DNA from: Talinum fruticosum
Taxonomy: Eukaryota > Streptophyta > Magnoliopsida > Caryophyllales > Talinaceae
Reading direction: 5' to 3'
DNA: 64,000 nucleotides
Assembly (NCBI GenBank): GCA_021018815.1
Contig: JAITYX010000004.1
Coordinates: forward strand, 8,937,501-9,001,500
Shown here: positions 11,871 through 24,700 of the stretch, in pieces
How the letters are laid out: the number at the start of each line of letters is the position of its first letter
Numbering within the stretch: position 1 is the first letter of the stretch
The notes under the pieces: model-generated
What the model saw: only the letters and a program-made list of their open reading frames with translations
What the model was told of the DNA's origin: nothing
Database searches by the model: none
Translations under genes and position numbers: made by a program

Positions 11871-14734
11871 CGTTCTGTTTATCTCTCCTACTCCTGCTCC
11901 TACTCCTAGTACTCCCAGCAAGAAGAATTCCTACTCCCTGCAAGAAGAATTCCAAGTCCCAGTTTTTCTATTCTGAAAATGACCCCGTCAACGAAAGAAA
12001 GAGGAAAACGAAAGAGGGTGAGGGGTTCCTTGACGGTTATGTTGTTGAAATCTAATTGCCGTTTCCCACCATTACCGTTTGAGTTGCGTAAATGCATGTC
12101 ATGACCATATGGATACGCAACCGCAATTCCCTCCCTCGGATTGGAACTAGTTGACATGTCAATTCAAGGAGACCCATGAAATATTCATCCGAGTATATTT
12201 AAGGTCAATTATATATATTTCGGGTTAATATATGGCTATTTTTGATGAATTATTTATATTTTGTTCAGTTAATTTTAAAATTAAATATGATATATTGACT
12301 ACTGAAAAATAATAGGGTTAGTTATTAAAAATTTACTTAAAGAAATATTAAATATTAAAATTTTTTGTTATGAGATGGTTCATACAAGCATTATGAGTAA
12401 AGAAAGGTTAGAAGGAGAATTGAACAAAAAGAATTTAGAGAAGTATAGGAAAAAAATTATATTATGTTAAAATTTTAGATTTTTTTTTTTTTTGTGTAGA
12501 GGAGTCACAAAGGGCGTACAATATAATAGAAAAAGGTGGAATTGAACACGAAACCTAATATACTTAGAACCTCGGTCTTGACCACTAGGTTAGAACCTCA
12601 TTGGTTAGTTGTACAATGTAATAATTTCACTAGTGCATTTTTTATATTTGTAACAAATTTTTCTATAATAAGAATTTGTAAAACATATAAGAATTTTAAA
12701 CAAAAAAACATAAAGTTAAAATATGCATAGATATGAGAACAAATTTGTAAGAATATGTTGAGATCTATATGAATATACATAAGAATATGTGATAATTTGA
12801 AAAAAACAAATGACACACTAAAAATTAAAAAATTATAGATATATGTGGACTGAAGAATTTATAGAAAACAAGATGAAAGGAATAAATATTTATAAGAAAA
12901 CAAGATGAAATTAAAGGAATAAATATTTATAAGAAAATTAAAAAGCTTAAACATAAAATTTGAAAAGGCTTAGATCAAATTGATCAATAGTTTTCTATAG
13001 GTCACAAATAGAAGTTCCCATGTGATGGAATCAATTTCCTTGCATCACCCAAGTTTCATTCACACAAATATGAATCATCACACAACCAAATATCATTTTT
13101 GGGTTGGTTTAAGTTATTGTTTAGATCCTTTTTTTTTTTTTTTTTGGTTGAGTTTTTTAGAGTGTGGAATAGGAATGAGTGGGAAGGACTAAGGAGTGGA
13201 GTTGAATGAGATTTTTCTGGAGCGAGAAGGAGTAGGAATGAGTGGATTAAAAAATAGAATGGGTAAGAGCGGAAATTAATAACATTTAAATAAAAGAGTA
13301 GGAAGAAGTAGATTTTTTACTGAAAAAACTATCGAAATGATCGTACCTTTAATCTTAATTCCTAAAAATTATAATTTTTTGGACTAAAGTGAGGTACATA
13401 TTATCTTTTGGACTACGAGTGTACTTCCGAACATTTAAATTTGTATTTATTTTTTAAACGAGATGAAATTGTTATCATCTAACTAATACTTTATCGGTAA
13501 AAACTATTTTATCACCTCATAAAAATGTACAAATAAGACCGTCTTATATAAAACCCACTACTTCGTCATATTCAAAAAGTTTCTCTAAGATGACTACCAT
13601 TATATGTAAACTATTTACAGGCCTCTAGTTTTCATCAATTCATCATGAGATATTGTATATTGTGTAGGAACTATTTGTGGGAGCCCAGTCAAAGTTTATC
13701 AATTTCTGTGATTAAATATGCAGGAAATGTATAAACCATATGATTTACCCAAATTGTCCTTATTTATTTGAGGGTGTGCATAGGTTAATTTCTTTTATTT
13801 AATGCGTCCACCTTCCTCTCTTTAACCCACTTTTCATCCTTATCTCCCCTCTTCCATTTCTTTCTCATTTTCATTTGTTTTTCTTGTTTGTCATTGAAGC
13901 TTATGTGGTGAGAAAATTTTGGCATTAGGTTTTCGTTTTTATTTTGGGTGAATTCTAAAACAATAGCCTTGCAATATTATCTTATTATATTATTTAGTTA
14001 ATTTTTTTTATTACTATGCTCCGGTCTAGTATGCTTTGTGCTTGTTTTTTAACATAATTTTATTTTTTGTAAATGATAATACGGAAAAAAATAGAAGAGT
14101 CATCATCCTCAACAAACAATGAAATTATAATATGCTCGAGATGTAACGTTAAAGGTAAACAAAGAGTATCACATTCGAGCAATAATCCCATAAAAGTTTA
14201 TGGCAAATGGTGGAGGTGCGACAAGTTTCTAAGTGGGGTAGATGACATGAGGCATAATTTTGAGTCGAAATCCACTAAGTGAGATTGAAGAATTGAAATG
14301 ACAGATAAAGCATATGAAGATCCTTGTTAAAATGAATGATAAGGGGATAAACCATCATCATTACGTTTCTAACTATTGTGATTATGTTGTTGTCTATTGT
14401 AGTGATTATGTGAATGATCTAAAATGTAATAAAATGTAATGTAAGAAAAAAAAACTAGTTTTTGGAAATGCATAATGTAAGCAAGGTGACCTTCAGTTCA
14501 CTTTTGGTTCATCTCAAATGCCACGATATTTCCCCAAAAAAAAAAAAAAAAATCTTTTGAGCAGGTGCTTACAAACGGATGCAACATACCGCTTTCCCCA
14601 AAAATGTACATGAGCGTACCATTGTACTTAAAGCATGAAATGTCTTAGCTGACTTTAAAAATTAAACTAGTTGTTCTCAAAGAAAAAAACAGGTTCAAGA
14701 TTGTGGATTACTTCTATGATGCTTGGTTATAACG
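11871..14734. other. Intergenic region upstream of the cystinosin homologue
   Basis: The first 250 bp presumably hold the promoter of the minus-strand cystinosin gene. Beyond that the DNA is AT-rich with poly-T tracts near 12480 and 13125, and no confident gene. One small open frame (14073-14282) is listed separately. Confidence 0.5.
14073..14282 (+). CDS. Small open frame, weak GRF-type zinc-finger resemblance
   Basis: A 69-aa frame. Its middle (ICSRCNVKGKQRVSHSS, NNPIKVYGKWWRCDKF) loosely follows the GRF zinc-finger pattern C-x-C...NP-x-R-x-(Y/F)-x-x-C that is common in plant transposon-associated proteins. The expected final cysteines are missing. There is a pyrimidine-rich leader at 13800-13900 but no neighbour supports expression. 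It may be a transposon remnant or chance. I do not assign a function. Confidence 0.2.
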   Translation: MIIRKKIEESSSSTNNEIIICSRCNVKGKQRVSHSSNNPIKVYGKWWRCDKFLSGVDDMRHNFESKSTK

Positions 14735-16244
14735 CCCCAAATCTCGTAATCACTGGTTTAGTTTTAATGACTAGTTACCTAATAATTAGCACAATGGAAA
14801 ATAGTTTAGAAACGTTATCACCACCCTAAAACAAAAGGGCATGACAACTCCTAAAAAATATTACATGAACATGAAGAGCCACGAACGCCACTTGCTAAAA
14901 TAAAATTCAAAATATCTAAGGCACCACGCTTGTACAACATAAATAATAAGTTAAGTTTAGTAATACCATTATGATTACAACTTATTTAACCAGAAAATAG
15001 ACGACTCCCAAACATCACATTCGTGACTACCATTGTGAGCCTCTAAGTCTTGTTGACGAAAATAAACATGTCTACTTCTTGCTTCCATCAACATTAACCT
15101 TACCTAAAATAAAATAGGGAAAAATCTTTTGAAATGGTGAACCGAAGCTCAGTACATTTATCTATCTATTGTAAATGAATATTAAGTAAAGTTCCTGGTG
15201 AAAGTATGCATTTAAATTCATTTATAAATAAGATAGGAAGAAAAATAATAAAACAATTGTTAGTTTATTATTTGAGTGGAACCCTTACGATCATGAGTTT
15301 TCCTACATATGTACATACCCGGAACAATCGGGAAGTCCGATTGATAATGGTCAAATATAAATAATATGACCATGATGTGATAATATATTATGGTTCGAGC
15401 TCACATAATATGTGTTAAATATTATTGAAAATGATTGCTTTACATTAAGAAAACCATTTTGGTAATAAAATATATAACATATGAGTTTCCATAAAGTATA
15501 GGCAATAAACGTACCTTACTCTTGATATCCCTTACTAATATTTAATAATGTTCATTGACTTGACAACCGTTAGAGTATCCTTGTATTCTCGCTTAAGTAA
15601 ATAGGCATGTGAACAATAACTTGATTAGATTATTCCTTGTAGGTCTTAAATCTCTTTATATAAAGTTCAATAGTCCGTTCTCAAATTAATTGTTATAGTC
15701 TAATTTTCTTAGGAAGTATTTTGTTCTCTACCTAGACCAGTCCTAATGACCATCATATTAGCTCCAAATACATTTATAACTACTATTAGGCTCTAGATTC
15801 ACAGTTTATATGCTCTATGACTTTGACTCCCTAATAATTCATATCGGTGTTTTAGTCTATATATCTATTCTCTTCTTTTAATAATATCCTCATATTAATT
15901 TTTCGTTTTCTTCCCTTTGCTAACTTTTTTCCTATCTATGTTATAGTTTTATACTCTCACTTCAATTCAAAAGTTATTCTTATATACTCAATTTTAGCTT
16001 GGCACATGCTAACTGAAAATGACACAAAATTATACAAAATAGAAGTGAACATATAATTTAAGGTAGTCAATTACCATGGTCTTTTATTATTATTTACGAT
16101 CTCACTCAATAACTTATGTCAAACTATCACAAATCCTATGATAAAACCTTGAAAATAGAAAGTGAGAACAAAAGAATTCTTAGGGGTTCTCTTAATTTTA
16201 CATATACATCCGAAAGACCTAATAACATCACTTAAAGGAGAACA
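14735..16244. repeat. Dispersed long repeat, copy 1 (LTR-like)
   Basis: Begins with TATAACGCCCCAAATCTCG, close to the TGTAACRCCCC start typical of some plant LTRs. About 480 bp of it (15686-16165) aligns by eye with 37731-38165, sharing blocks such as CCCTAATAATTC, TTCTTTTAATAATAT and CAATAACTTATG. No coding domain is visible. The small CACTA element starts immediately to its right. Confidence 0.55.
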
Positions 16245-16377
16245 CACTACTACAGGAACCACTTTTAACTACGGTTCAAAATGACCTTTAACTACGGTTA
16301 TTAGGCGTTGTCTATGTGGCCATCGTTGTATGTAGACATCTTTTACTACGGTTCACAACCACTCGTAAAAGAGAACC

Positions 16378-16548
16378 TATGACGATGGTTCTATAGAAAA
16401 ATCATAGTCATAGGTCAATATATGACGATGGCTCTTCTAAAGAATCATCATCATAGGTCAATCTATGACAACGGTTCTTCAAAAAACCGTCGTCATAGGT
16501 CAATCAATAACTACGATTCTTCAAAAGAACCGTCGTCATAGGTCTAGC
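16378..16548. repeat. Subterminal 43-bp tandem repeats of the CACTA element
   Basis: Four units starting near 16381, 16424, 16467 and 16510, period 43 bp. Each is itself an imperfect hairpin: a GACGRYGGTTCTT-like arm, then an AAGAACCGTCGTC-like arm, then CATAGGTCAA. Subterminal repeats of this kind are the usual binding sites for CACTA-encoded proteins. Confidence 0.75.
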
Positions 16549-17310
16549 TTACTATGACCTACAACGATGGTTTATATTTTTCGTACCCGCGTACTAGACA
16601 TCAAACATAAACCCAAAAAAAACTTCAACTAGTAAACAAACAATCGATCAACTTTAGAAAAAAGATCTAAGAAAAGATCTTTTGATTGATGAGAAAAAGT
16701 AGATCATCAACTTCGAACAAAGAAGATCTAAAAAAACCAAAAAAAAAAAATCTTGTTCCAGTGTTGAAGCAACCATCGAAGGCAATACAAAAACTTCGGA
16801 CTTATCATACTTTATATTTTGGAGTTGGAGCTCTTTGTTCCAGCGTGACAACTTCGAAGCAACCATCGACGACAAGCCAAGTCATGAAAGTGCTCAAGAA
16901 GAACCAATCATTAGACTAATCCATCTCATCGCCATTCTTAATTCCTTCTTTTGTTTCCTCAATATCAATTTTGTATTCGATTTGTATGGGCAACTATTAA
17001 TCACCCTTGAAACAGACAAAGGTAGATCCGAATTCGGAGAGGTGTTAAAATAAAAATTGGAATAATAATAAGAAAATTATTTTTTTAATTAATCAATTTG
17101 ATATTAACGAACCTTGCTGGTCCTGTCATGGAGACCTTGTCTTCTCCTCCGCCGGCGCCTCCGAAGCATTCGATGGAGCCGAAGTCACAAAGATTGAGGC
17201 GGCTCTTTCGGCAAGGAAGCTCATATCCGAATATAAGAATAATAAGAACTTGAAATTAACGGAAGAGGAAGATTTTTCGGCAAGGAAACTTAGATCCGAA
17301 GGCATGCGTG

Positions 17311-17313
<3 letters not shown>

Positions 17314-17354
<41 letters not shown>
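17314..17354. repeat. (GA)n microsatellite inside the CACTA element
   Basis: Nearly pure GA run interrupted by one GC. It creates artificial Arg-Glu or Leu-Ser open frames on the two strands. Confidence 0.8.
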
Positions 17355-17991
17355 GAGTACCTGAAGGCATTGAAGTCAAACCGAGTGCAAAGAGGTTCGA
17401 GTGTTGGTGAGCATAAAGATGAAGGAGGAGAGAGAAAAGATGAAGATTGCAACACGGAAGAGGAGGATGAGGGAGTTGAATCGCTTGAGCTTGTGTACCG
17501 AAAGAGTGGACTGGAAGCGAATATCATGAGGCGAGGAAATTGTTGGTGCCAACGGAGTCATCCATGGTCGGTGAGGAAGGAGAGAGGAGAGAGAGTAGGG
17601 GCGCGAAGTCATTGTAGAGGATTTGGGGAAATTTGGGGGAAGAGAAAGGAGAGAGAGAGAGAAAGAAACTCATATCTGAAAAAATAAGGGTGGGATGAGA
17701 GAGAGAGAGAACGGGGGGAGGGTGTAGAAATCAGATTTAAGGACTTTTGACTACGGTTCAATAAAAGAACCGTGGTAAAAAGTCCTCTATTACTACGGTT
17801 CTTTCAATGAACCACTGTAATATGTTCATGGCCTAACATATGAGGACGATTCATTGAAACAACTGTCGTTATAGGTGGTAAACAACGCCACTTATTTACA
17901 AAAATGCCACCTGGTCTATTTTTCATGACGGTTTGTCCTTTTAACCGTCGTTAAAGATCCGTCGTTAAAAGTGCTTCTTGTAGTAGTGACA

Positions 17992-18741
17992 TTTGTCAAC
18001 ATGATTCAGGTATGTTCTATTAACATATTCTATTGATTCGACATATTAGATTCTAGGTTTATATTGATGATTTTTAATATGGTTATCCCAACATCAAGTA
18101 CTCGGAAGTTGATATTTGCTTTGCTGGGAGAAAATCAAAGAAGTTTTAATGCTTAACAAAATATGTTGGTATGCATTTTGAGAAAGTTGAACAGACAAGA
18201 CGTATAAATTATACTTTATATCCAAGAGGAAAATGTCTTATCCGACTGAAAATCGAAAGAAAATGATTGGAATTTATTCATCTGAATTCAATTAATTTGT
18301 ATCACAAGTACTTCAAAATGTAAACTATAGAAACTTTAGTGATATATGATTGTAGCATTTGACATTTTACTGCTTACTCTTGAATCTAGAATGCAGGAAA
18401 AGACATTACGACAATGGTGTGAATTAAGATAACATAACACAGAAAATTGCGTATAAATATTTTACTTATGTTATAAAGATCGTACTGTAATAAAGAAGTA
18501 CCATACAACCTCTTCTTGTATAGATGTTACATATTTACAATATGCATAGAAAAGCAAACCGAAATATACCAAATATGAAAATTTAAGTGCAAGAACAATA
18601 AAGAGCTCCCATTAGACCCATGTTTGGAAGGGATATCACGTGTACATAGCATTACCCTCATTTCTCTTGTGGATCATTGATCAGTGGGGGAAGGATAACT
18701 GAGCTCATAAATACAGTTTTCTAAATTCGTGACTTTACAAT
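17992..18741. other. Intergenic DNA 3' of the FRO gene
   Basis: No gene recognised. The rightmost part probably contains the FRO 3' untranslated region and polyadenylation signals on the minus strand. Confidence 0.5.
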
Positions 18742-21700
18742 TTATAAGTCGAAACTATGGCTATTGAAGTGGAACACTGGACTGTTATGCCACCTCCTTA
18801 AGCTGTGAGATCTGATTTCTTTTGCAACACTTGTCTGGAGAGCTGGAGGGCCACATACTAGGACACCCACATCAACAGGTCCCCAACGCTTGGAGAGTGT
18901 TTCAAAGATTTCTGCAACGAAAAATGGAAACCACAAAGCACAACATTAAAATAGTACCATTTGACACATTATTGACTAAATGTGTCTTCATCACATAATC
19001 TTTAACTAGTATTGACATAAATTACTGCTAGACTTTTCATAATCAAAGAGGGATTTACTATTATTTGTCACCTATATTGAGCGATATGCTATTTTGACTC
19101 TTTAATATATGTACATGATCGATAGGATGTCATTCGTGTTGGGTTCAAGTTAGGCTGGCATACATAAAGTCATACCATCAGCGGAAACTTCTTTGCCAAC
19201 TAGGTGTGGCTTTGGACAATTTACTTTGGACAAAGTTGATTTCTCCTACCCATTTCCAGATTCAAGTCCAATATTATTTCGGCTCATTTAGGTCGGATTA
19301 TCGCATGTCAGTAAGTTTCACAAAATCTATTTTATAAACATTAGTCGTATTCTTTATTTTTCCTTTAGAACTCATGTTGAACAGTTTATTTTCAATTTAG
19401 CTAATCTAAAGCCAGGGGAAAGAAATGGTGAGAATGGTGTACCTCTGAAATCTGGCCTACATCCATATCGGAAACTACTTGAAGTGAAAAGAAATTCAGT
19501 TGGTTCCTTCTGTTCCATAGTCACCACTTCATTGTTGATGTCCTTGGTGCTATATTCACGCTTCTCAGAGGCCAGCATTCTTCGCTCCCATAAGTGCCAA
19601 AGAGATACCACCGCACCTCCACAGATGACAACACCAGCAACCATGCACAATACTAATAGGAACCCTTTATACCACCAAATGTTTATGTTCTTGGGGTTTA
19701 TGTACAATATATCCAATAAGGTGAGGAAGATCATGAAGCCGATTGTAGAAGCAATAAAATAGATTCCAGCCCATATGTTATCTCCCGTACCGACTAAACT
19801 TGATATCGACGATCGTTTTGAGGAGGGATCATAGGTGCAAGATGTCACAGCTCCAAATGACTTCCCCTCTTCCTATTGAGAAATAAATTATGCAATACAT
19901 GAACATAAAAAAATGTATCTCGAACCTTGTTACTGGGACTTTTTTATCTCAATTTAAATATCAGCATATTTGAGTTGTAATTGAAGCAAAACAGACACAT
20001 CAAGTTTTACACGCTAAGTTGACTTGAGTTGTTATGATGTTTAGCTATAATCCAACCATCATCTTATGTAAATATTGATATTTACACTTTGTTGTCTCAG
20101 AGCATTCATTCTTTTCTCTTTGGATTGGAAAGAAATGCATATTTGGGAACTAAAAGTTTTAATGTAGCAAATAAAAGGGGAGTACAATCCAAGCCAAGCT
20201 TTGGGTAACATAAACTCGAGTCCCTCAACCTCAACTTGTTTGAGCTATACTTAAGCCCGTATATGAGATTAAGTGATACAATGTAACTCAACTAGACCAC
20301 TTTCATCCAATACCGGGGTTATGTCTCGTAGCCAACAACGCATATGTAATGGATTTAATGGAAATTATAAAAGGACCAAAATGTTGCTATCAACTACATT
20401 GTATTATGTTGTATGAACATAGCCAAATTACTTGTCATGGGTTAGGAAGTCATAGAATTTGAAGTAATGTTCACATTATGCGACTAAATTAATGTCGCAT
20501 TCCACACACTCCAAACTGAGAATGGTCAATTTTGAGCAACATTATGAGATGAACAAAATGTTTAGAAAGGGAGTGGGGGCAACAAGGACGAAAATATAGG
20601 CAGGCAACAAGGCAAAGATAACTGACCAATTTAGGTTCCGATTCTCGAGTCACATAAATTTGAATTTCGAGGTTGAGTGCTTCAAGCAAAACTTGATCAA
20701 TGGATTCCATGTTTAGCATTGATAGAAGTGGCAACTCATCTAATTTTTTAATTGCCCAAACAATTACGATGTTTTTAGGCATACAAGGTTTTGCATCCTT
20801 GAGGCGGTGAATGATATCACTGAGGATAGCTAGGAAGGGAGAAATCCCAATGCCCCCAGCTACTAAAACCAGGTGTTTGTACCTGTAAAAACAAAGAATG
20901 TAAACTAGGTTACATCTTTTTCAAGGAGGTATTGACCTAAAATTGCAGCGATTGATGTATAGGCATAGTAGTTAATGCTGAAACCCTCCATTCATCAAAC
21001 TTAGGTTTGATTTCTGCTTCTCAATTGTATTGTTCTAGCATTAGTGCATCCTCTGGATCCTAAACAACTCAATTAAAGTATTAGCCCATGCACGATTATC
21101 AGGTCCGAACAGCCAAAAACAGGCTCTCAGCATGGCTCAAATGAGGCAACAACACTGAACCGAACTCTACGTCACCCGATAAGAATAAACTAACTCAATA
21201 TTTCCCTGGTTAATAGAGAAGTCGTTTTCCTCAGAAGACCCATACATGACTCGAACCATAATGTGGATATCACATAGTCTAGCTCTAAGTTGACCCAAAT
21301 GCAACCTACATTGCAAGGTCTTAGCCAAATGCATTTTTAATGCAAAGATCATATGTTTACAACCATTTGGAGTAAGAGCAGAAGACATACGTCAAATGAT
21401 ACGGTGATTCATGCCCATAAGGCCCCTCCACAGAGGCAGTTATCAATGATTGAACTTGTGATTCTAGCAGCTTCTCAGGTTCCTTGAGATTCTTCGAGAG
21501 TTTACCTTTTAGCTTGTCTGTCCACTCCCCAAGAACTTTTATAAGAATCGAAAGATGATGTTTACCCTCCATAGGACTAGAGGAGACACTAAAAGGATGC
21601 CATTGCAGCCAAGATAATTCCCGAATTTGAAGGAAAATAAAGCTGAGAGCATTGTACCTAAGACCTGTACTTGAAATTATATTGTTAGATTGATATATAA

Positions 21701-24700
21701 TAGATCGCCATTCCATAGTATCAAGAAACAGAAGCCCAACTTTAATAGTAGAGATGTAAGGCCTTGGAAGATCAACAGGAAAATGCTATCAAAAGACAAT
21801 GAAAGAAACTTTTAGAAGTATTATTGCAAACATAATGAAATAAAGCTAGCATGAAAATAAGAGCTAGTAATTATATCACCAATACTCATCGTACAATCTC
21901 ATACACTCCTCTAAGTTCTCGGTTTCTCACGTCTATATCAAATGGTACCATAATTATTTTGCATCTTGTTACCAATTACATTTATCACATCAAGCATGAC
22001 CCACTCAATTACCATTAGTCATATTGAATGCTAATAAACTAAAACTCAATCAGTTGAATATAGTTCTTTAATAAAGACATGTTTCAAATACATTGTATCC
22101 TATTCTCTTAAAAAAATTTCACGTCATTGTGTCAATACTATATCATATCTGAATGTTGTACGAGTATATATTCTTCTTGGCTATTAAAAGAACTTTGAAA
22201 TAAAAAAAAAAACTCTGAACGAGTCTACTTACTTGCAGGTTTTGAAAATACTAGCTCTAAAGTTCCACAAGGAAGAGACCTGGCTGAGATAATATCAACA
22301 GTCTTACGAGATTGGATAAATCTGAGAAAGCGATCAAGCATGAAGATGAATATTGGTCCAGCAGCGAAGCTGAAGATGAAATCACCCACATGAAAGGCCA
22401 GGAAAAGGACAAAGACCACATAAAGTTGATGAGTGTAAAAGAAGAGCTCGAAATTCCGCTTTCTTACTGGATGCAGAGATGTCACCCACATCAGCAGCCC
22501 AGCCAAAAGGCTAATTACACCGGCCAGATTAGCCACACCAATATCTTTCCATTCCAATAACTGCACGAAGGAGTAAATGACAACTTAGCAGAACGAATTG
22601 GTTGTTCAAGAGCCTTTTCACCCTTCACCAGTAATTTTTTTCTTAATTCAAAAAATGTGGGTCAATTGTAATGCATCTCAAAAGTTACTAATTACAACTA
22701 AGCCCATTCAACAACTTTTTATGCCAGTTCTTGTAGCAGTCCCATTGCAATTTACTGTGGTATGGCTTATGTGACATAATTATGTTGGGTATTTGTGGAG
22801 CCTAATGAACGTTTTGCGCTCGAAAAATTACAGTTCAAAGCGTGGAATGGCAAGCATGACCTAAGGAAACACTCAAGCCTAGCTAGCAGCATGGCACGGG
22901 CTGGCCGTGTCAACAACATGAGCAGCCTTGATTTGTTAGTGGAAGTTTATGCAAGGTGTACATTGCTAAAGGGAAAAGTTTGAAGATACTAGGGAAGGAG
23001 AACGTGAAGATTAAAATTTCTAGTGGTGGGATTTGGACATTGTAAGGTGTTAGGTTAATTCTGGGATTAGCAAAAATTTGTTTTTTATGAGTCGAGTTGA
23101 ATGAGTTGGGGTACCTAACTAATTTTTGTAATGGGGCCTGAAAAATTATGAAGGGGGCGTTGGTTGTAGCTAAGGGTATGAAATTTGGCTTGTTGTACTC
23201 TACCAAAGGGTGTAATAATTTAGTTGTAATGTGGGGGTCAACTGTTCCAGTGGGAGTCTATAGAGAGATAGACTTCGTAATGTAATGGGTTCTTCTGCGG
23301 TGAGAGTTGGCAATGGTGACGAGAAATTTGTTGGGTTTACAAATGGATCATCGGTTGCCCCACAAGAAAAATTGCAAGAACCGGGTGTAAAGAAGAAGAT
23401 GGCAATGTCAACGAAAGGTAAAGCTAAAAGGTATAAATTTTTTCTTCATTATGATTGGTTGACCAATGCCAGTGAGCTAGTTTTGCATGATGGTTGTATA
23501 CATGATGTTGATCGATCCGAGTGGAAGTTCACGCAAGGTAATGGTGATGATGGCCTTGAGAAGAACTTGGATAGCAGGATTCTGGCAAGTGTGCTAGTCC
23601 AAGGAAAAGATGTTGGGGAAGTTAAGGTTGAGTAAATCTTCGGTTGGTCTCTCTCGATGAAGAAACTGGGGTCGGTGAATTAGAAGATGCAACAAGGAGG
23701 TGAGTCATTGGTTTTCAAGTGGGAGATTGTTGAGTATGTGTGGAGCCTAATGGATGTTTCGGGCTTAGGAAATCGCAGTTCAAGGCATGGAACGGCAAGC
23801 ACGATTCAATAATATCGAGAACGGACCATTTTAGGCCAAAGGAAACACGCCAACCCAGCCAGCAGCTAGTACGGGTTGGCCGTGTCAAAGGACATGGCTC
23901 GTGCTAGCAGCAGGAGCAGCCCGTGCCAATAGTGGGGTGTTCGACTTCTTCGTTTTGCAGCTGTTTTCTTCAATTTTTCTATAGTTAAGGCTCGGTTTAT
24001 GGCTATTTAATTAAGTGTATTCCTCCATTGTGTAGTATAGCTGTGAGTTTCAAGGTGTTAAGCTTGTAATTGCTTGAGAGAAGTTCCTCGTAATAGCTAC
24101 CAAAATTCTAGTGCATCATTCGTAGTTTCCCGGTTTTAGGTTTTCCACGTTAAATCTTGTGTCCCAATTTTGTTTCCCTTGCTTTGATTTTGTCTATTAT
24201 TTGTGAGTGAACTCTTGATCTAACAAATTACTTATTCAAAGCACAAAAAATAGAGATCACACAAACTGCATGGATGTGTCATAACTCATAATCATTTTAT
24301 ATAGTTTCAAACCTTTCACGTATAGTAGAGGGAGAAAAACCAGAATTTACTAAGGTTTATACAACTTGAGAGCACATATACTCATGTCAAAGGTAACTTA
24401 AAGAAGGAATAATACTCACTTTTTCCATAAGGTTTCCTTGCAATGCCCAAGCTACTGTATAAAACAGTCCATGCAAAGTGAAGAGTGCCATGGTAAGGTG
24501 TCCCAACCAGACATGATATCTGGTTGCATGCTCAAACGGGATGTCTATAAGTCGAAGAAGCAGAGACCCCCTCGAGATTGGGAGAAACAAAAGCGCTAAG
24601 CAGAACATTCCGATCATGCCAAGTTTTGCTCCAGTTCTCTTCAACATCAAACAGCTAAATTTCAAAGGCATACGTTAAGCAATACAATAATTAATATGTC

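Larger units (their letters stand above)
16245..17988. mobile_element. Non-autonomous CACTA (En/Spm-type) transposon, 1.74 kb
   Basis: Termini are CACTACTACAGGAACCACTT at the left and, reverse-complemented, CACTACTACAAGAAGCACTT at the right. The element is flanked by a 3-bp direct repeat ACA (16242-16244 and 17989-17991), the expected CACTA target duplication. Its left 100 bp resembles the reverse complement of the right end of the 30856-36846 element, and its right 100 bp resembles that element's left end. It is therefore a deletion derivative of the same family in opposite orientation. The interior (16680-17700) has no transposase, only low-complexity Ser/Arg-rich frames. A motif containing TTTCGGCAAGGAA is duplicated near 17208 and 17277. 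Confidence 0.9.
22783..24225 (+). mobile_element. Truncated Ty1/copia-type LTR retroelement in FRO intron 4
   Basis: Starts TGTTGGGTAT and ends GATCTAACA, so the ends are TG..CA. It is flanked by the perfect 5-bp duplication AATTA (22778-22782 and 24226-24230). A 3' LTR is intact, the 5' LTR is cut short, and the interior carries decayed copia polyprotein sequence. Translated pieces near 23040-23280 resemble the gag-pre-integrase region ([15 protein letters not shown]). A polypurine-like TGGGAGA precedes the 3' LTR. The element is antisense to FRO and is removed with the intron. Confidence 0.88.

Noticed and set aside
17126..17687. Overlapping 133- and 145-codon frames on opposite strands
   Set aside because: Both are driven by the GA microsatellite and purine-rich interior of a non-autonomous CACTA element.
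19484..19762. 92-codon plus-strand frame
   Set aside because: Antisense shadow of FRO exon 8, which has strong family support on the minus strand.
22312..22560. 82-codon plus-strand frame
   Set aside because: Antisense shadow of FRO exon 5.
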